Assembly (NCBI RefSeq): GCF_042646385.1
Contig: NZ_JBHRTO010000002.1
Span: forward strand, 62,001-126,000
Source: Cypionkella sinensis
GTDB taxonomy: Bacteria > Pseudomonadota > Alphaproteobacteria > Rhodobacterales > Rhodobacteraceae
Direction of reading: 5' to 3'
Length of the DNA stretch: 64,000 nucleotides
Shown here piece after piece: positions 43,716 through 50,754 of the stretch. A program made the translations under genes and the position numbers. How positions within the stretch are numbered: position 1 is the first letter of the stretch; each line of letters starts with the position of its first letter. Under the pieces are notes generated by a model. That model was not told where the DNA came from, ran no database searches, and worked only from the letters and a program-made list of their open reading frames with translations.

Positions 43716-44411
43716 TTACGCGTCCAACTGGCGCGACAGGATCGTCGCGAACTCGTCAGCAAAGGCCTCATAGCCGCTGATGATATGCTCGCTGTCAGAA
43801 TTCAGCTTGTTGTAGAAGATAACCGCTGGAATAGCCGCAACCAGACCGATCCCCGTCGCCATCAAAGCCTCGGCAATGCCGGGCGCCACCGTCGCCAGAT
43901 CAGTGTTTTTCGACGCCGCAATCTCGGTAAACGCGTGCATAATCCCGTAAACCGTGCCGAACAGCCCGATAAACGGAGCGGTCGCCCCCACCGTCGCCAA
44001 AAACGACAATCCCTTGTTCAGAGCCTCAGACTCACGCGCAATCGCCACATCCATCGCCCGGTCAATCCGCGCCTGCGCGCCCGCGATCAAGCCGCCATCC
44101 TGCCGATGGCTACGCCGCCATTCCAGCATCCCGGCGGCAAAAATCTTCTCGGAAGGCCCCTGCGGATCGCCGCCAATCTTCTCGAACAGCCCGTCCAAAG
44201 GCTCCCCCGACCAGAACTCGCGGTCAAAAATCGTCGCCTCACCGCGCGACTGGCGAAACAGGATGTGTTTGCGGATGATGATCGACCATGACCAGAACGA
44301 CATCACGATCAAGCACATCATCACGAGTTTCACCGTGAGGGTTGCGCGGAAAAATAGGGCCAGCATAGAGAAATCAATCTCTTGCGCCATACCGACGGCT
44401 TCAGTGTTCAT
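43716..44411 (-). CDS. tolQ: Tol-Pal proton channel subunit TolQ
   Basis: MotA/TolQ/ExbB family protein of 231 residues with three transmembrane helices (about 12-40, 128-150, 165-190) and the conserved FIGLFGTVYGIMHAF segment. It forms the stator-like channel with TolR. The start at 44411 gives MNTEAVG; a start at 44390 (MAQEIDFSM) is also plausible. The 154-bp upstream gap to ybgC probably holds a promoter, but none was identified. Confidence 0.95.
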   Translation of the reverse strand: MNTEAVGMAQEIDFSMLALFFRATLTVKLVMMCLIVMSFWSWSIIIRKHILFRQSRGEATIFDREFWSGEPLDGLFEKIGGDPQGPSEKIFAAGMLEWRRSHRQDGGLIAGAQARIDRAMDVAIARESEALNKGLSFLATVGATAPFIGLFGTVYGIMHAFTEIAASKNTDLATVAPGIAEALMATGIGLVAAIPAVIFYNKLNSDSEHIISGYEAFADEFATILSRQLDA

Positions 44412-44565
44412 AACGCCTGCTCTTGTTATCACGGCTCTTTGGCCGCCTATTGCCCCAATCTTAACAAGAATTGAACCCTATTGCCAACACAATGGCGCGA
44501 TTGCGGCAACAAACCGCCCCATATTTCAGGCCGCGTGAACGCAAATGCTGCGGTGTTGCGGCAAA

Positions 44566-44964
44566 TTAAGGCAATGCCTGCAAAAGCTTGGCCCGTATAT
44601 CCGCCGGAATCCGCGCAGGCTGGCCAGAGCCGCCCAGACAAACCAATGTAACCAAAGCCACGAACAATGCCTCACCCGCCCGCAAAACCTGCTGGCGCAG
44701 TTCGATCCGCGCCCCGGTGATCGCCAGACATTCCGTCACCACCGTCAACGCATCGTCAAACTTCGCAGGCCGCAGATAATCCGCCTCAACCCGGCGCACG
44801 GCAAATACCAATCCCTGCACCGCCTTCAGGGCCACCTGATCCACGCCCAAATCCCGCACCCATTCGCTGCGCCCGCGTTCAATGAACTTTAGGTAATTGG
44901 CGTAATAGACGATGCCGGCAAGATCGGTGTCTTCATAATACACCCGCAAATCAAACCTGTGCAT
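44566..44964 (-). CDS. ybgC: Tol-Pal associated acyl-CoA thioesterase YbgC
   Basis: Hotdog-fold thioesterase of 132 residues hydrolysing acyl-CoA or acyl-ACP substrates. The active-site motif YYEDTDLAGIVYYANYLKF (Asp in TDLAG) lies at about 9-27, followed by ERGRSEWVR. The ATG at 44964 gives the family N-terminus MHRFDLRVYY. It overlaps the DUF2161 gene by 14 bp and precedes tolQ, its usual place. Confidence 0.94.
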   Translation of the reverse strand: MHRFDLRVYYEDTDLAGIVYYANYLKFIERGRSEWVRDLGVDQVALKAVQGLVFAVRRVEADYLRPAKFDDALTVVTECLAITGARIELRQQVLRAGEALFVALVTLVCLGGSGQPARIPADIRAKLLQALP

Positions 44965-45631
44965 CCGCCCCTCCCAATCGCGCAATCTCGGCAGCCTCGC
45001 TGAGCATCGCCGCCCGCCCCTGCGGTGTGACAGCGTAAACCCCGACCGAGACGCGCTCAAACCAGCCATAGTGATCCGCCCGCAGCAAATCCCCCGCCCG
45101 TGCCACGCCAGCGGTCTTGGCCACCGCCGCCGCCTTCATCTCACCCGCCGAAAGCACCGCCAAACAGCGCAACGCGTCCTGACGATACGCCGTCACCCGT
45201 TTGATCCCAGTGGTGCCGCCCCGGTTCGGATCGCCCACCCGGCGCTCAAACTCTCGCAAAAGCCGCCCCGCCCGCGCGCTGTTCTTGCGCGGAACATACG
45301 GCCCCGGATCAAGATGCGCCTCCACCTGATCGCCCCTCACCGCCAAGAGGCCCAGCCCCAGCCGCCGGCACAACGCCACAATATCCTTGTAGCGCAGCTT
45401 CCAGCCCTTTTCCGTCACCGGAACCGCCAGATACACATCGTCAAACAGCCCCTGCCGCGCGATGCCCTGCATCACCAAAGCCAGCGAAAACGACAACTTC
45501 ATCTCGACCACCACCGCAGGTTCATCGCCGCGCCGCGCCAGAATATCGCAGGCCCCCACTTCGCCCTTCACCACATAGCCCTGCGCCTCCAGATAGGCTT
45601 TGAGGGCGGGGTAAAGATCGGCTTCTTTCAC
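44951..45631 (-). CDS. DUF2161 family PD-(D/E)XK phosphodiesterase-like protein
   Basis: Protein of 226 residues. The N-terminal nuclease-fold core has Asp29 (GACDILA) and Glu43-x-Lys45 (VVEMKL) plus an ALVMQGIARQGLFDDVY helix, as in DUF2161, a family predicted but not shown to be a nuclease. The C-terminal part resembles a winged helix (YHYGWF-like text DHYGWFERVSVGVYAVT). It is coupled to the upstream unknown gene by a 4-bp overlap and to ybgC by 14 bp. Confidence 0.82.
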   Translation of the reverse strand: MKEADLYPALKAYLEAQGYVVKGEVGACDILARRGDEPAVVVEMKLSFSLALVMQGIARQGLFDDVYLAVPVTEKGWKLRYKDIVALCRRLGLGLLAVRGDQVEAHLDPGPYVPRKNSARAGRLLREFERRVGDPNRGGTTGIKRVTAYRQDALRCLAVLSAGEMKAAAVAKTAGVARAGDLLRADHYGWFERVSVGVYAVTPQGRAAMLSEAAEIARLGGADAQV

Positions 45632-46239
45632 AGCCGGGCCGCGATGCGCAAAGCATGCGAGGCATCGCGCGCCACCACCGGCATGTGCGGGGCATAAACC
45701 GCACGGATGATCCCGGCCACATCAGGCCGCAAAATCACCCGATCCTCGACGCGCGCGAGCGGCGAGACCTCGGCAAAAGCCCGGTCCGACCACAGGCAAA
45801 TCACCTGCGCCGCCTGCGCCAGCGCCAGATCCTCGGCAGCAATGGCGGCCAAATGGTCGTCCATCCGCAAAAACACAAACGCCGCCTTGATCGCGCCATC
45901 CGGGTCAAAGCGAAAAAACCGATACTGATTGGCCTCTGCCTGCTCCAGCCGCGCGCACAGCGGGGCCAAATCCGGCAGCAGCCGCTCCAGGTTCGGCACC
46001 TGCGGCAACTCCGCCCATTCCCGAAAGAAGAACACCATCAAATTTGCGCCAAGCTCGGGATCAGTCTCGGCCATCTTATGCCCAGCCAGCGTCACCATCG
46101 CCTCGATCGCACCCTTGACGACCCGCAAGGTCGCATCCTCAACCCCAAACACCACTGGCACGATCGGTCGCCCCCAACGCGCGCACAGATAACTGCCGTC
46201 GCTACGGGTGAAGAATGTCTGGACGTGTTCGGGTGTCAT
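45628..46239 (-). CDS. Conserved hypothetical protein upstream of the DUF2161 gene
   Basis: Protein of 203 residues of mixed alpha/beta character with no signal peptide or membrane helix. Recognisable text is FFTRSDGSYLCARWGRPIVP at the N-terminus, FFREWAELPQVPNLERLL in the middle, and RPDVAGIIRAVYAPHMPVVA near the end. I do not recognise a family. The 4-bp ATGA overlap with the DUF2161 gene suggests a functional pair. The ATG at 46239 was chosen over 46284 because of an upstream purine-rich tract. Confidence 0.65.
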   Translation of the reverse strand: MTPEHVQTFFTRSDGSYLCARWGRPIVPVVFGVEDATLRVVKGAIEAMVTLAGHKMAETDPELGANLMVFFFREWAELPQVPNLERLLPDLAPLCARLEQAEANQYRFFRFDPDGAIKAAFVFLRMDDHLAAIAAEDLALAQAAQVICLWSDRAFAEVSPLARVEDRVILRPDVAGIIRAVYAPHMPVVARDASHALRIAARL

Positions 46240-46319
46240 AGCGGCCTCCGTCTTGCAGACACCGGATAGCGCGGCTTGCGACAAGGCTCAATCCTGCACC
46301 GCTGATCTGCCGGAAACCT

Positions 46320-46340
46320 GCGCCTCCGGCGGGGATATTT
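46320..46340 (+). repeat. Dispersed intergenic motif, variant copy
   Basis: GCGCCTCCGGCGGGGATATT plus T, a shorter variant of the motif at 3619-3646, in the 214-bp gap between ruvB and the hypothetical gene. Confidence 0.6.
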
Positions 46341-46384
46341 AAGCAGAGAGGATGACCACAAAGCCAACCCCTGCCCATTTCACA

Positions 46385-46412
46385 TTGGCCCAAATACTCC
46401 CGCCGGAGGCTC
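46385..46412 (-). repeat. Dispersed intergenic motif, copy 2
   Basis: On the minus strand, identical over 28 bp to 3619-3646. It lies 42 bp beyond the ruvB stop and faces the variant copy at 46320-46340, so the two could pair in a transcript. Confidence 0.75.
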
Positions 46413-46453
46413 CGCCACAGCCGCAGGCCCGCCGCATCAAGGCCTGACCACAC

Positions 46454-47479
46454 CTAACTCTCAAACAGATCCTGCTGCCCCGGCGGCCTCGGCGCATCCA
46501 GCCCCAGATGCCGCCAAGCCCGCGCCGCCAGCATCCGCCCACGCGGGGTCCGTTGCAACAACCCCTGTTGCAGCAGGTAAGGCTCGATCACCTCCTCCAC
46601 CGCATCCCTGGCCTCCGACAAAGCCGCAGCAATCGTCTCCACCCCGACCGGCCCGCCGCCATAATGCTCGGCCAACAGCATCAGATACCGCCGGTCCGCG
46701 CCATCAAGGCCAATCTCATCCACCCCCAACCGCGTCAGCGCCCGATCCGCAATCGCCCGCGTCAGCCGCCCATCGCCCTCGACCGTGACGAAATCCACCA
46801 CCCGGCGCAAAAGCCGCCCGGCGATCCGAGGCGTGCCCCGCGCCCGTTTCGCGATTTCCCGCGTGCCGTCGGGGTCAGACGCAATCCCCAGCAGCCGCGC
46901 GCCGCGGGTGACGATCAGATCCAGCTCATCCTCGGTATAAAACTGCAACCGCGTCGGAATCCCAAACCGATCCCGCAACGGCGTGGTCAACAGACCCAAC
47001 CGAGTCGTCGCCCCCACCAGCGTAAACGGCTGCAAATCAATCCGCACCGTCCGCGCTGCAGGGCCTTCGCCGATCACCAGATCCAGCGCGAAATCCTCCA
47101 TCGCCGGATAGAGAACCTCCTCGACCACCGGGGAAAGCCGATGAATCTCGTCAATGAACAGCACATCGCGCGGTTCCAGATTGGTCAGGATTGCCGCCAG
47201 ATCACCCGGTTTCGCCAGCACCGGGCCCGAGGTCATCCGAAACCCCACCCCCAACTCGCGCGCCATGATCTGCGCCAGCGTGGTCTTCCCCAACCCCGGC
47301 GGCCCGTGAAACAGCGTATGATCCATCGACTCGCCGCGGATCTTGGCGCTTTCGATGAACACCCGCAGATTGGCGCGAGCCTCTTGCTGGCCAACGAATT
47401 CCTCCAGCACCTGCGGGCGCAGGGCGCGGTCAAGGTCTTCGGGCAGGGCTTCGGGGCGCAGATCGGGGTCAGATTTCAT
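46454..47479 (-). CDS. ruvB: Holliday junction branch migration ATPase RuvB
   Basis: Hexameric AAA motor of 341 residues that drives Holliday junction migration with RuvA. Walker A GPPGLGKT is at 59-66, Walker B LFIDEIHRL near 110, followed by a winged-helix C-terminal domain with TPRGRMLAARAWRHLG. Its start shares one base with the ruvA stop. It is the last gene of ruvCAB. Confidence 0.97.
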   Translation of the reverse strand: MKSDPDLRPEALPEDLDRALRPQVLEEFVGQQEARANLRVFIESAKIRGESMDHTLFHGPPGLGKTTLAQIMARELGVGFRMTSGPVLAKPGDLAAILTNLEPRDVLFIDEIHRLSPVVEEVLYPAMEDFALDLVIGEGPAARTVRIDLQPFTLVGATTRLGLLTTPLRDRFGIPTRLQFYTEDELDLIVTRGARLLGIASDPDGTREIAKRARGTPRIAGRLLRRVVDFVTVEGDGRLTRAIADRALTRLGVDEIGLDGADRRYLMLLAEHYGGGPVGVETIAAALSEARDAVEEVIEPYLLQQGLLQRTPRGRMLAARAWRHLGLDAPRPPGQQDLFES

Positions 47480-48159
47480 CAGCGCGCCTTCGGAGCAAGC
47501 AATTTCAACGCAGCCCGGATCAGCGCGGCGGTGTCAGCCTCTGGCTGATCGACGGCAACCGTGCTGATCGCCTGCGCCGCCTCGCCATGCCCATAGCCAA
47601 GATTGACCAGCGCCGACAAGGCATCCGCCGTAAACCCCGCCCGGTTCTGCGCAGCCGAGGGGGCCGCTGTCTTGCGCGGGGCCATCGGGGCCACGGGTTC
47701 CAGCACGGAATCGTCGGCTTCCGCCGCCACGGCGAGGTTCGCCCCCATCGCCATGATGCTGGGCGCCTTGGATTTCAGTTCCAGAATGACCCTTTGCGCC
47801 AGCTTCGGCCCCACACCCGGCGCCGCCTGTATCGCGCGCTGATCGCCCAAGGTCAGCGCCCGCGCCACACCTTCGGCCCCCAACGTGCCCATGATCGCCA
47901 TCGCGGCCTTGGCCCCTACACCCTGCACTGTGGTCAGCAGCTTGTGCCACTCTTTATCCAACATCGTTGGGAAACCAAACAGTTGCAGCAAATCCTCGCG
48001 CACCAGCAGTTCGGTATAAAGCGACACCGCCTCACCGACCGAGGGCAGGCCCGCCAGCGTCCGCTCGTTCACATGCACAATATAGCCCACGCCGCGCACG
48101 TCGATCAGCACCTGATCAGACCCGCGCCAATCCAGCCGCCCCGAAAGCTTTCCGATCAT
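47479..48159 (-). CDS. ruvA: Holliday junction binding protein RuvA
   Basis: Tetrameric junction-binding protein of 226 residues. The N-terminal OB fold starts MIGKLSGRLDWRG, two helix-hairpin-helix motifs lie around residues 70-130 (GVGAKAAMAIMG, GVGPKLAQRVILELK), and the C-terminal RuvB-binding domain is joined by an Ala/Pro-rich linker. It overlaps ruvC by 4 bp and ruvB by 1 bp. Confidence 0.96.
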   Translation of the reverse strand: MIGKLSGRLDWRGSDQVLIDVRGVGYIVHVNERTLAGLPSVGEAVSLYTELLVREDLLQLFGFPTMLDKEWHKLLTTVQGVGAKAAMAIMGTLGAEGVARALTLGDQRAIQAAPGVGPKLAQRVILELKSKAPSIMAMGANLAVAAEADDSVLEPVAPMAPRKTAAPSAAQNRAGFTADALSALVNLGYGHGEAAQAISTVAVDQPEADTAALIRAALKLLAPKAR

Positions 48160-48674
48160 CCCACAGCCCTTTTCACCGCTGCCTGCAACCGCCCCGCCGA
48201 TTGCAGATGATGCGCGTGGCAGATCGCAATCGCCAGCGCATCCGCCGCATCCGGCCCCGCAATCTTCACCCCGGGCAGTTGCACCTTCACCATATGATCA
48301 ACCTGCCCCTTGTCGGCATGGCCCACGCCGACCACGGTTTTCTTCACTGCATTCGGCGCATATTCGCCCACCGTCAGGCCAAATTGCGCCGGCACCAGCA
48401 GCGCAATGCCACGCGCCTGCCCCAGCTTCAGCGTCGCCACCGCGTCCTTGTTGACAAAGGTATGCTCGACCGCCGCCGCATCGGGCGCGTATTGCCGCAA
48501 CACCTCGGTCAACTGGCTGTGCAATGAGAACAATCGTTGCGCCAGATCGCCGTCACCCTCACCGGGGGCTGAATGGCAAATGCCATTCGCGACATGCGAC
48601 AGTTTCGAGCCTGCCACATCAATCACCCCCCAACCGAGGTTGCGCAAACCGGGATCGATTCCCAAAACCCGCAT
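48156..48674 (-). CDS. ruvC: Crossover junction endodeoxyribonuclease RuvC
   Basis: Holliday junction resolvase of 172 residues with an RNase H fold. Catalytic acids are Asp7 (LGIDPGLRNLGWG), Glu70 (VEHTFV) and the C-terminal pair in GPDAADALAIA. It is the first gene of ruvCAB. I looked for a GTTC-N7-GTTC LexA box in the 342-bp upstream gap and did not find one. Confidence 0.96.
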   Translation of the reverse strand: MRVLGIDPGLRNLGWGVIDVAGSKLSHVANGICHSAPGEGDGDLAQRLFSLHSQLTEVLRQYAPDAAAVEHTFVNKDAVATLKLGQARGIALLVPAQFGLTVGEYAPNAVKKTVVGVGHADKGQVDHMVKVQLPGVKIAGPDAADALAIAICHAHHLQSAGRLQAAVKRAVG

Positions 48675-49016
48675 CCGCGCCCCTTTTTTCTGTTGTTCTG
48701 CACAGATTTTCTGCTTTTTCCTGAATTAGCACGAAAAGAGAACATCCGCCAAGTGTGATTTATGGCTTGCCGCCCCCACAACCGGGGATTATGCAGATGC
48801 AGCAAAACGACATGTCGCAAGCGAAACACGACCAGAAAACACGTTGTTTCCAAACCGCCTATAAAATAACGGCGAAATTGTGGCGAAAGGCTATGCAATA
48901 GGCGCAATGCAGACTTGCTTGCGCAACCATTGCTTCGCACATGCAGCATAGCTAGATAGGCCTCACCGGAAGCAAGGGGCTTACCGGAGATGCAAGTTTA
49001 GAAAAGGATTACCGCT
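48675..49016. other. Divergent intergenic region ruvC / DUF1127
   Basis: 342 bp, more AT-rich than its surroundings, presumably with promoters for both genes. An AAAAGGA site precedes the DUF1127 ATG. No LexA box, riboswitch or small ORF was recognised. Confidence 0.5.
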
Positions 49017-49220
49017 ATGGCCGCCTATGAGTCGTCCCGCGCGGCGCCGTTTGGCGCCATCTCGATTTTCCGCTCTGTTCAGTTCGTTTCGACGTTCGCG
49101 AACAGCTTCGCTGCCTGGAATGATGCACGCGTGACGCGTCGCGCTCTGGGCAAACTGTCTGACCGTGAGCTTGATGATATCGGTCTGTGCCGTGGTGATG
49201 TGGAATTGATCGGCCGTTAA
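49017..49220 (+). CDS. DUF1127 domain-containing small protein
   Basis: Protein of 67 residues with the DUF1127 (YjiS-like) motif at its C-terminus: LGKLSDRELDDIGLCRGDVE. Some alphaproteobacterial members bind RNA and influence RNA turnover or stress responses; this one is uncharacterised. The gene stands alone with its own terminator at 49246-49277. A second DUF1127 gene lies at 58632-58823. Confidence 0.9.
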   Translation: MAAYESSRAAPFGAISIFRSVQFVSTFANSFAAWNDARVTRRALGKLSDRELDDIGLCRGDVELIGR

Positions 49221-49245
49221 CTGGCTCTGATCTTATCGGATGTAA

Positions 49246-49277
49246 AAAGGGTCGGTGCCATCAGGCATCGACCCTTT
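49246..49277 (+). terminator. Terminator after the DUF1127 gene
   Basis: A 14-bp stem with one G-T pair (AAAGGGTCGGTGCC with GGCATCGACCCTTT) and a 4-nt loop, 25 bp after the stop. Confidence 0.75.
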
Positions 49278-49329
49278 GCGTTTGTGGAATCATGGTTTTA
49301 ACAGACCCGCAGATATTGATCTGCGCGCA

Positions 49330-49362
49330 AACAAAAACAGGCAAAGCCGCCGTGGCCTTGCC
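49330..49362 (-). terminator. Terminator after the hypothetical gene at 49386
   Basis: On the minus strand, GGCAAGGCC and GGCTTTGCC form a 9-bp stem with one mismatch and a 5-nt loop, followed by TGTTTTTGTTT. A further 7-bp dyad lies at 49308-49325. Confidence 0.75.
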
Positions 49363-49385
49363 CGCTTTTATCCGTATCGCCCGGC

Positions 49386-49736
49386 TTATTTGAAAAGCTT
49401 CAAACCCTCGGTGATCTTGCCTGCGACATAAACCGTCACCGGATCAGCCTGCATCAGCCAGCCGCCCAGTCGGTCAAAGCCTTCGCCCACTTGCAAGGCC
49501 TGCACACGCTGATCATAGGATTTCGCACCAACCGACTGATAGATCATGCCTTTCAGGCCAAAGCCTGCGCAAAGCACCATCACGATCGGGAACAGATAGC
49601 TGCGGCGTTTGCGGGCGGTCGGGTTGAAATGCGAGCGTCCCAAAGTGCCAGCGGCATCAAAGCCATAGCCTTTGGCGCGCATTTTTTCAAAGCGCGCAAC
49701 GTTACTGTAAAAATCTACAAGATTCGGGTCGGCCAT
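49386..49736 (-). CDS. Conserved hypothetical protein with one membrane segment
   Basis: Protein of 116 residues, MADPNLVDFYSNVARFEKMR at the N-terminus, with one hydrophobic helix (about 46-66, YLFPIVMVLCAGFGLKGMIY) and an exposed C-terminal part of about 50 residues. I do not recognise a named family. It is single-gene, with a terminator downstream and prmA upstream, 118 bp away. Confidence 0.7.
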   Translation of the reverse strand: MADPNLVDFYSNVARFEKMRAKGYGFDAAGTLGRSHFNPTARKRRSYLFPIVMVLCAGFGLKGMIYQSVGAKSYDQRVQALQVGEGFDRLGGWLMQADPVTVYVAGKITEGLKLFK

Positions 49737-49854
49737 CCGAATTACTCCACACGAATTGGCCCCCGCCTGACAACTTACTACAAGCGGATTGTGGCAAAAT
49801 TTGGGCGCTTGTCTAAAATTGCCGCCATTTCGCCGCGAAGCCGCAGATCACGTC

Positions 49855-50727
49855 TTAGTTCCGCCGCATCACCAGACAGGACCATTCGCCAAGGTCTTCG
49901 CGGGCCTCGGGGGTAAAGCCATTAGCGACATAGGCTGCGGTGATCGAGTCGGCCTGAACCACCAGCAGACCTGACAGGATAATAAGGCCATTTTGCGCCA
50001 CATGTTTGGCCATATCCGGGGCAAGCTCGACCAGCGGGCCTTTCAGGATATTGGCAAACACCAGATCATAAGGTGCGGCTTCGGCCAGACGCGGATGCGC
50101 GAAACCTGCGGCCTCCATCGTCTCGATCCGGCCATCCATATGGTTGATCGCCACATTGGCCTCGGCCACATCGACCGCCACTTCGTCGATGTCGCTGGCC
50201 AGCACCAGCGCATCGGGCAGCACCGCCGCCGCCGCCAACGCCAGAACAGCGGTGCCGCAGCCGATATCGGCCACTTTGGCAGGGCGGAAACCTTCCCCAT
50301 ACAGCCGGTCAAACGCCCGCAGGCAGCCCAAGGTCGTGCCATGGTGCCCCGTGCCAAAGGCCACCGTCGCCTCAATCTGCAAGGCGATCCGGTCGGCGGG
50401 CACCCTGTCGGCATCGTGGCTGCCATAAACAAAGAACCGACCCGCCTCGACCGGGGCCAGTTCGCGGCGCACCTTCGCCACCCAGTCGATTTCCGGCAAT
50501 TCCGACAGCGCAAACGGCTTGGCATCAAACGCCAGCGCCAGCACTTCCAGCATCACCTCATTCGGCGGCTCAAGGAAATAGGCGCCGACCTCCCAAAGCC
50601 CCGAGTCATCTTCAATCTCGAACACACCCACACCCGTGGGCTCTGGTTCCATCTTTTCGATGGCCTCGGCCAAGGCATTGGCGGCGTCTTCGCCCATCAG
50701 GGTGGTCAAAGCGGTATAGGTGGGCAT
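49855..50727 (-). CDS. prmA: Ribosomal protein L11 methyltransferase
   Basis: SAM-dependent methyltransferase of 290 residues that trimethylates ribosomal protein L11. SAM motif I VADIGCGTAVLALAAA lies near residue 155, after the GTGHHGTTLGCL substrate loop near 130. Motif IV is the NIL in VFANILKGPLVEL. It is 27 bp downstream of priA on the same strand. Confidence 0.94.
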   Translation of the reverse strand: MPTYTALTTLMGEDAANALAEAIEKMEPEPTGVGVFEIEDDSGLWEVGAYFLEPPNEVMLEVLALAFDAKPFALSELPEIDWVAKVRRELAPVEAGRFFVYGSHDADRVPADRIALQIEATVAFGTGHHGTTLGCLRAFDRLYGEGFRPAKVADIGCGTAVLALAAAAVLPDALVLASDIDEVAVDVAEANVAINHMDGRIETMEAAGFAHPRLAEAAPYDLVFANILKGPLVELAPDMAKHVAQNGLIILSGLLVVQADSITAAYVANGFTPEAREDLGEWSCLVMRRN

Positions 50728-50754
50728 GGGCGTATCCGTTCTAGGGTTGCGCGC

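Noticed and set aside
48675..49016. Possible LexA (SOS) box upstream of ruvC
   Set aside because: No GTTC-N7-GTTC pair was found by eye in the gap, although SOS control of ruvCAB was expected.
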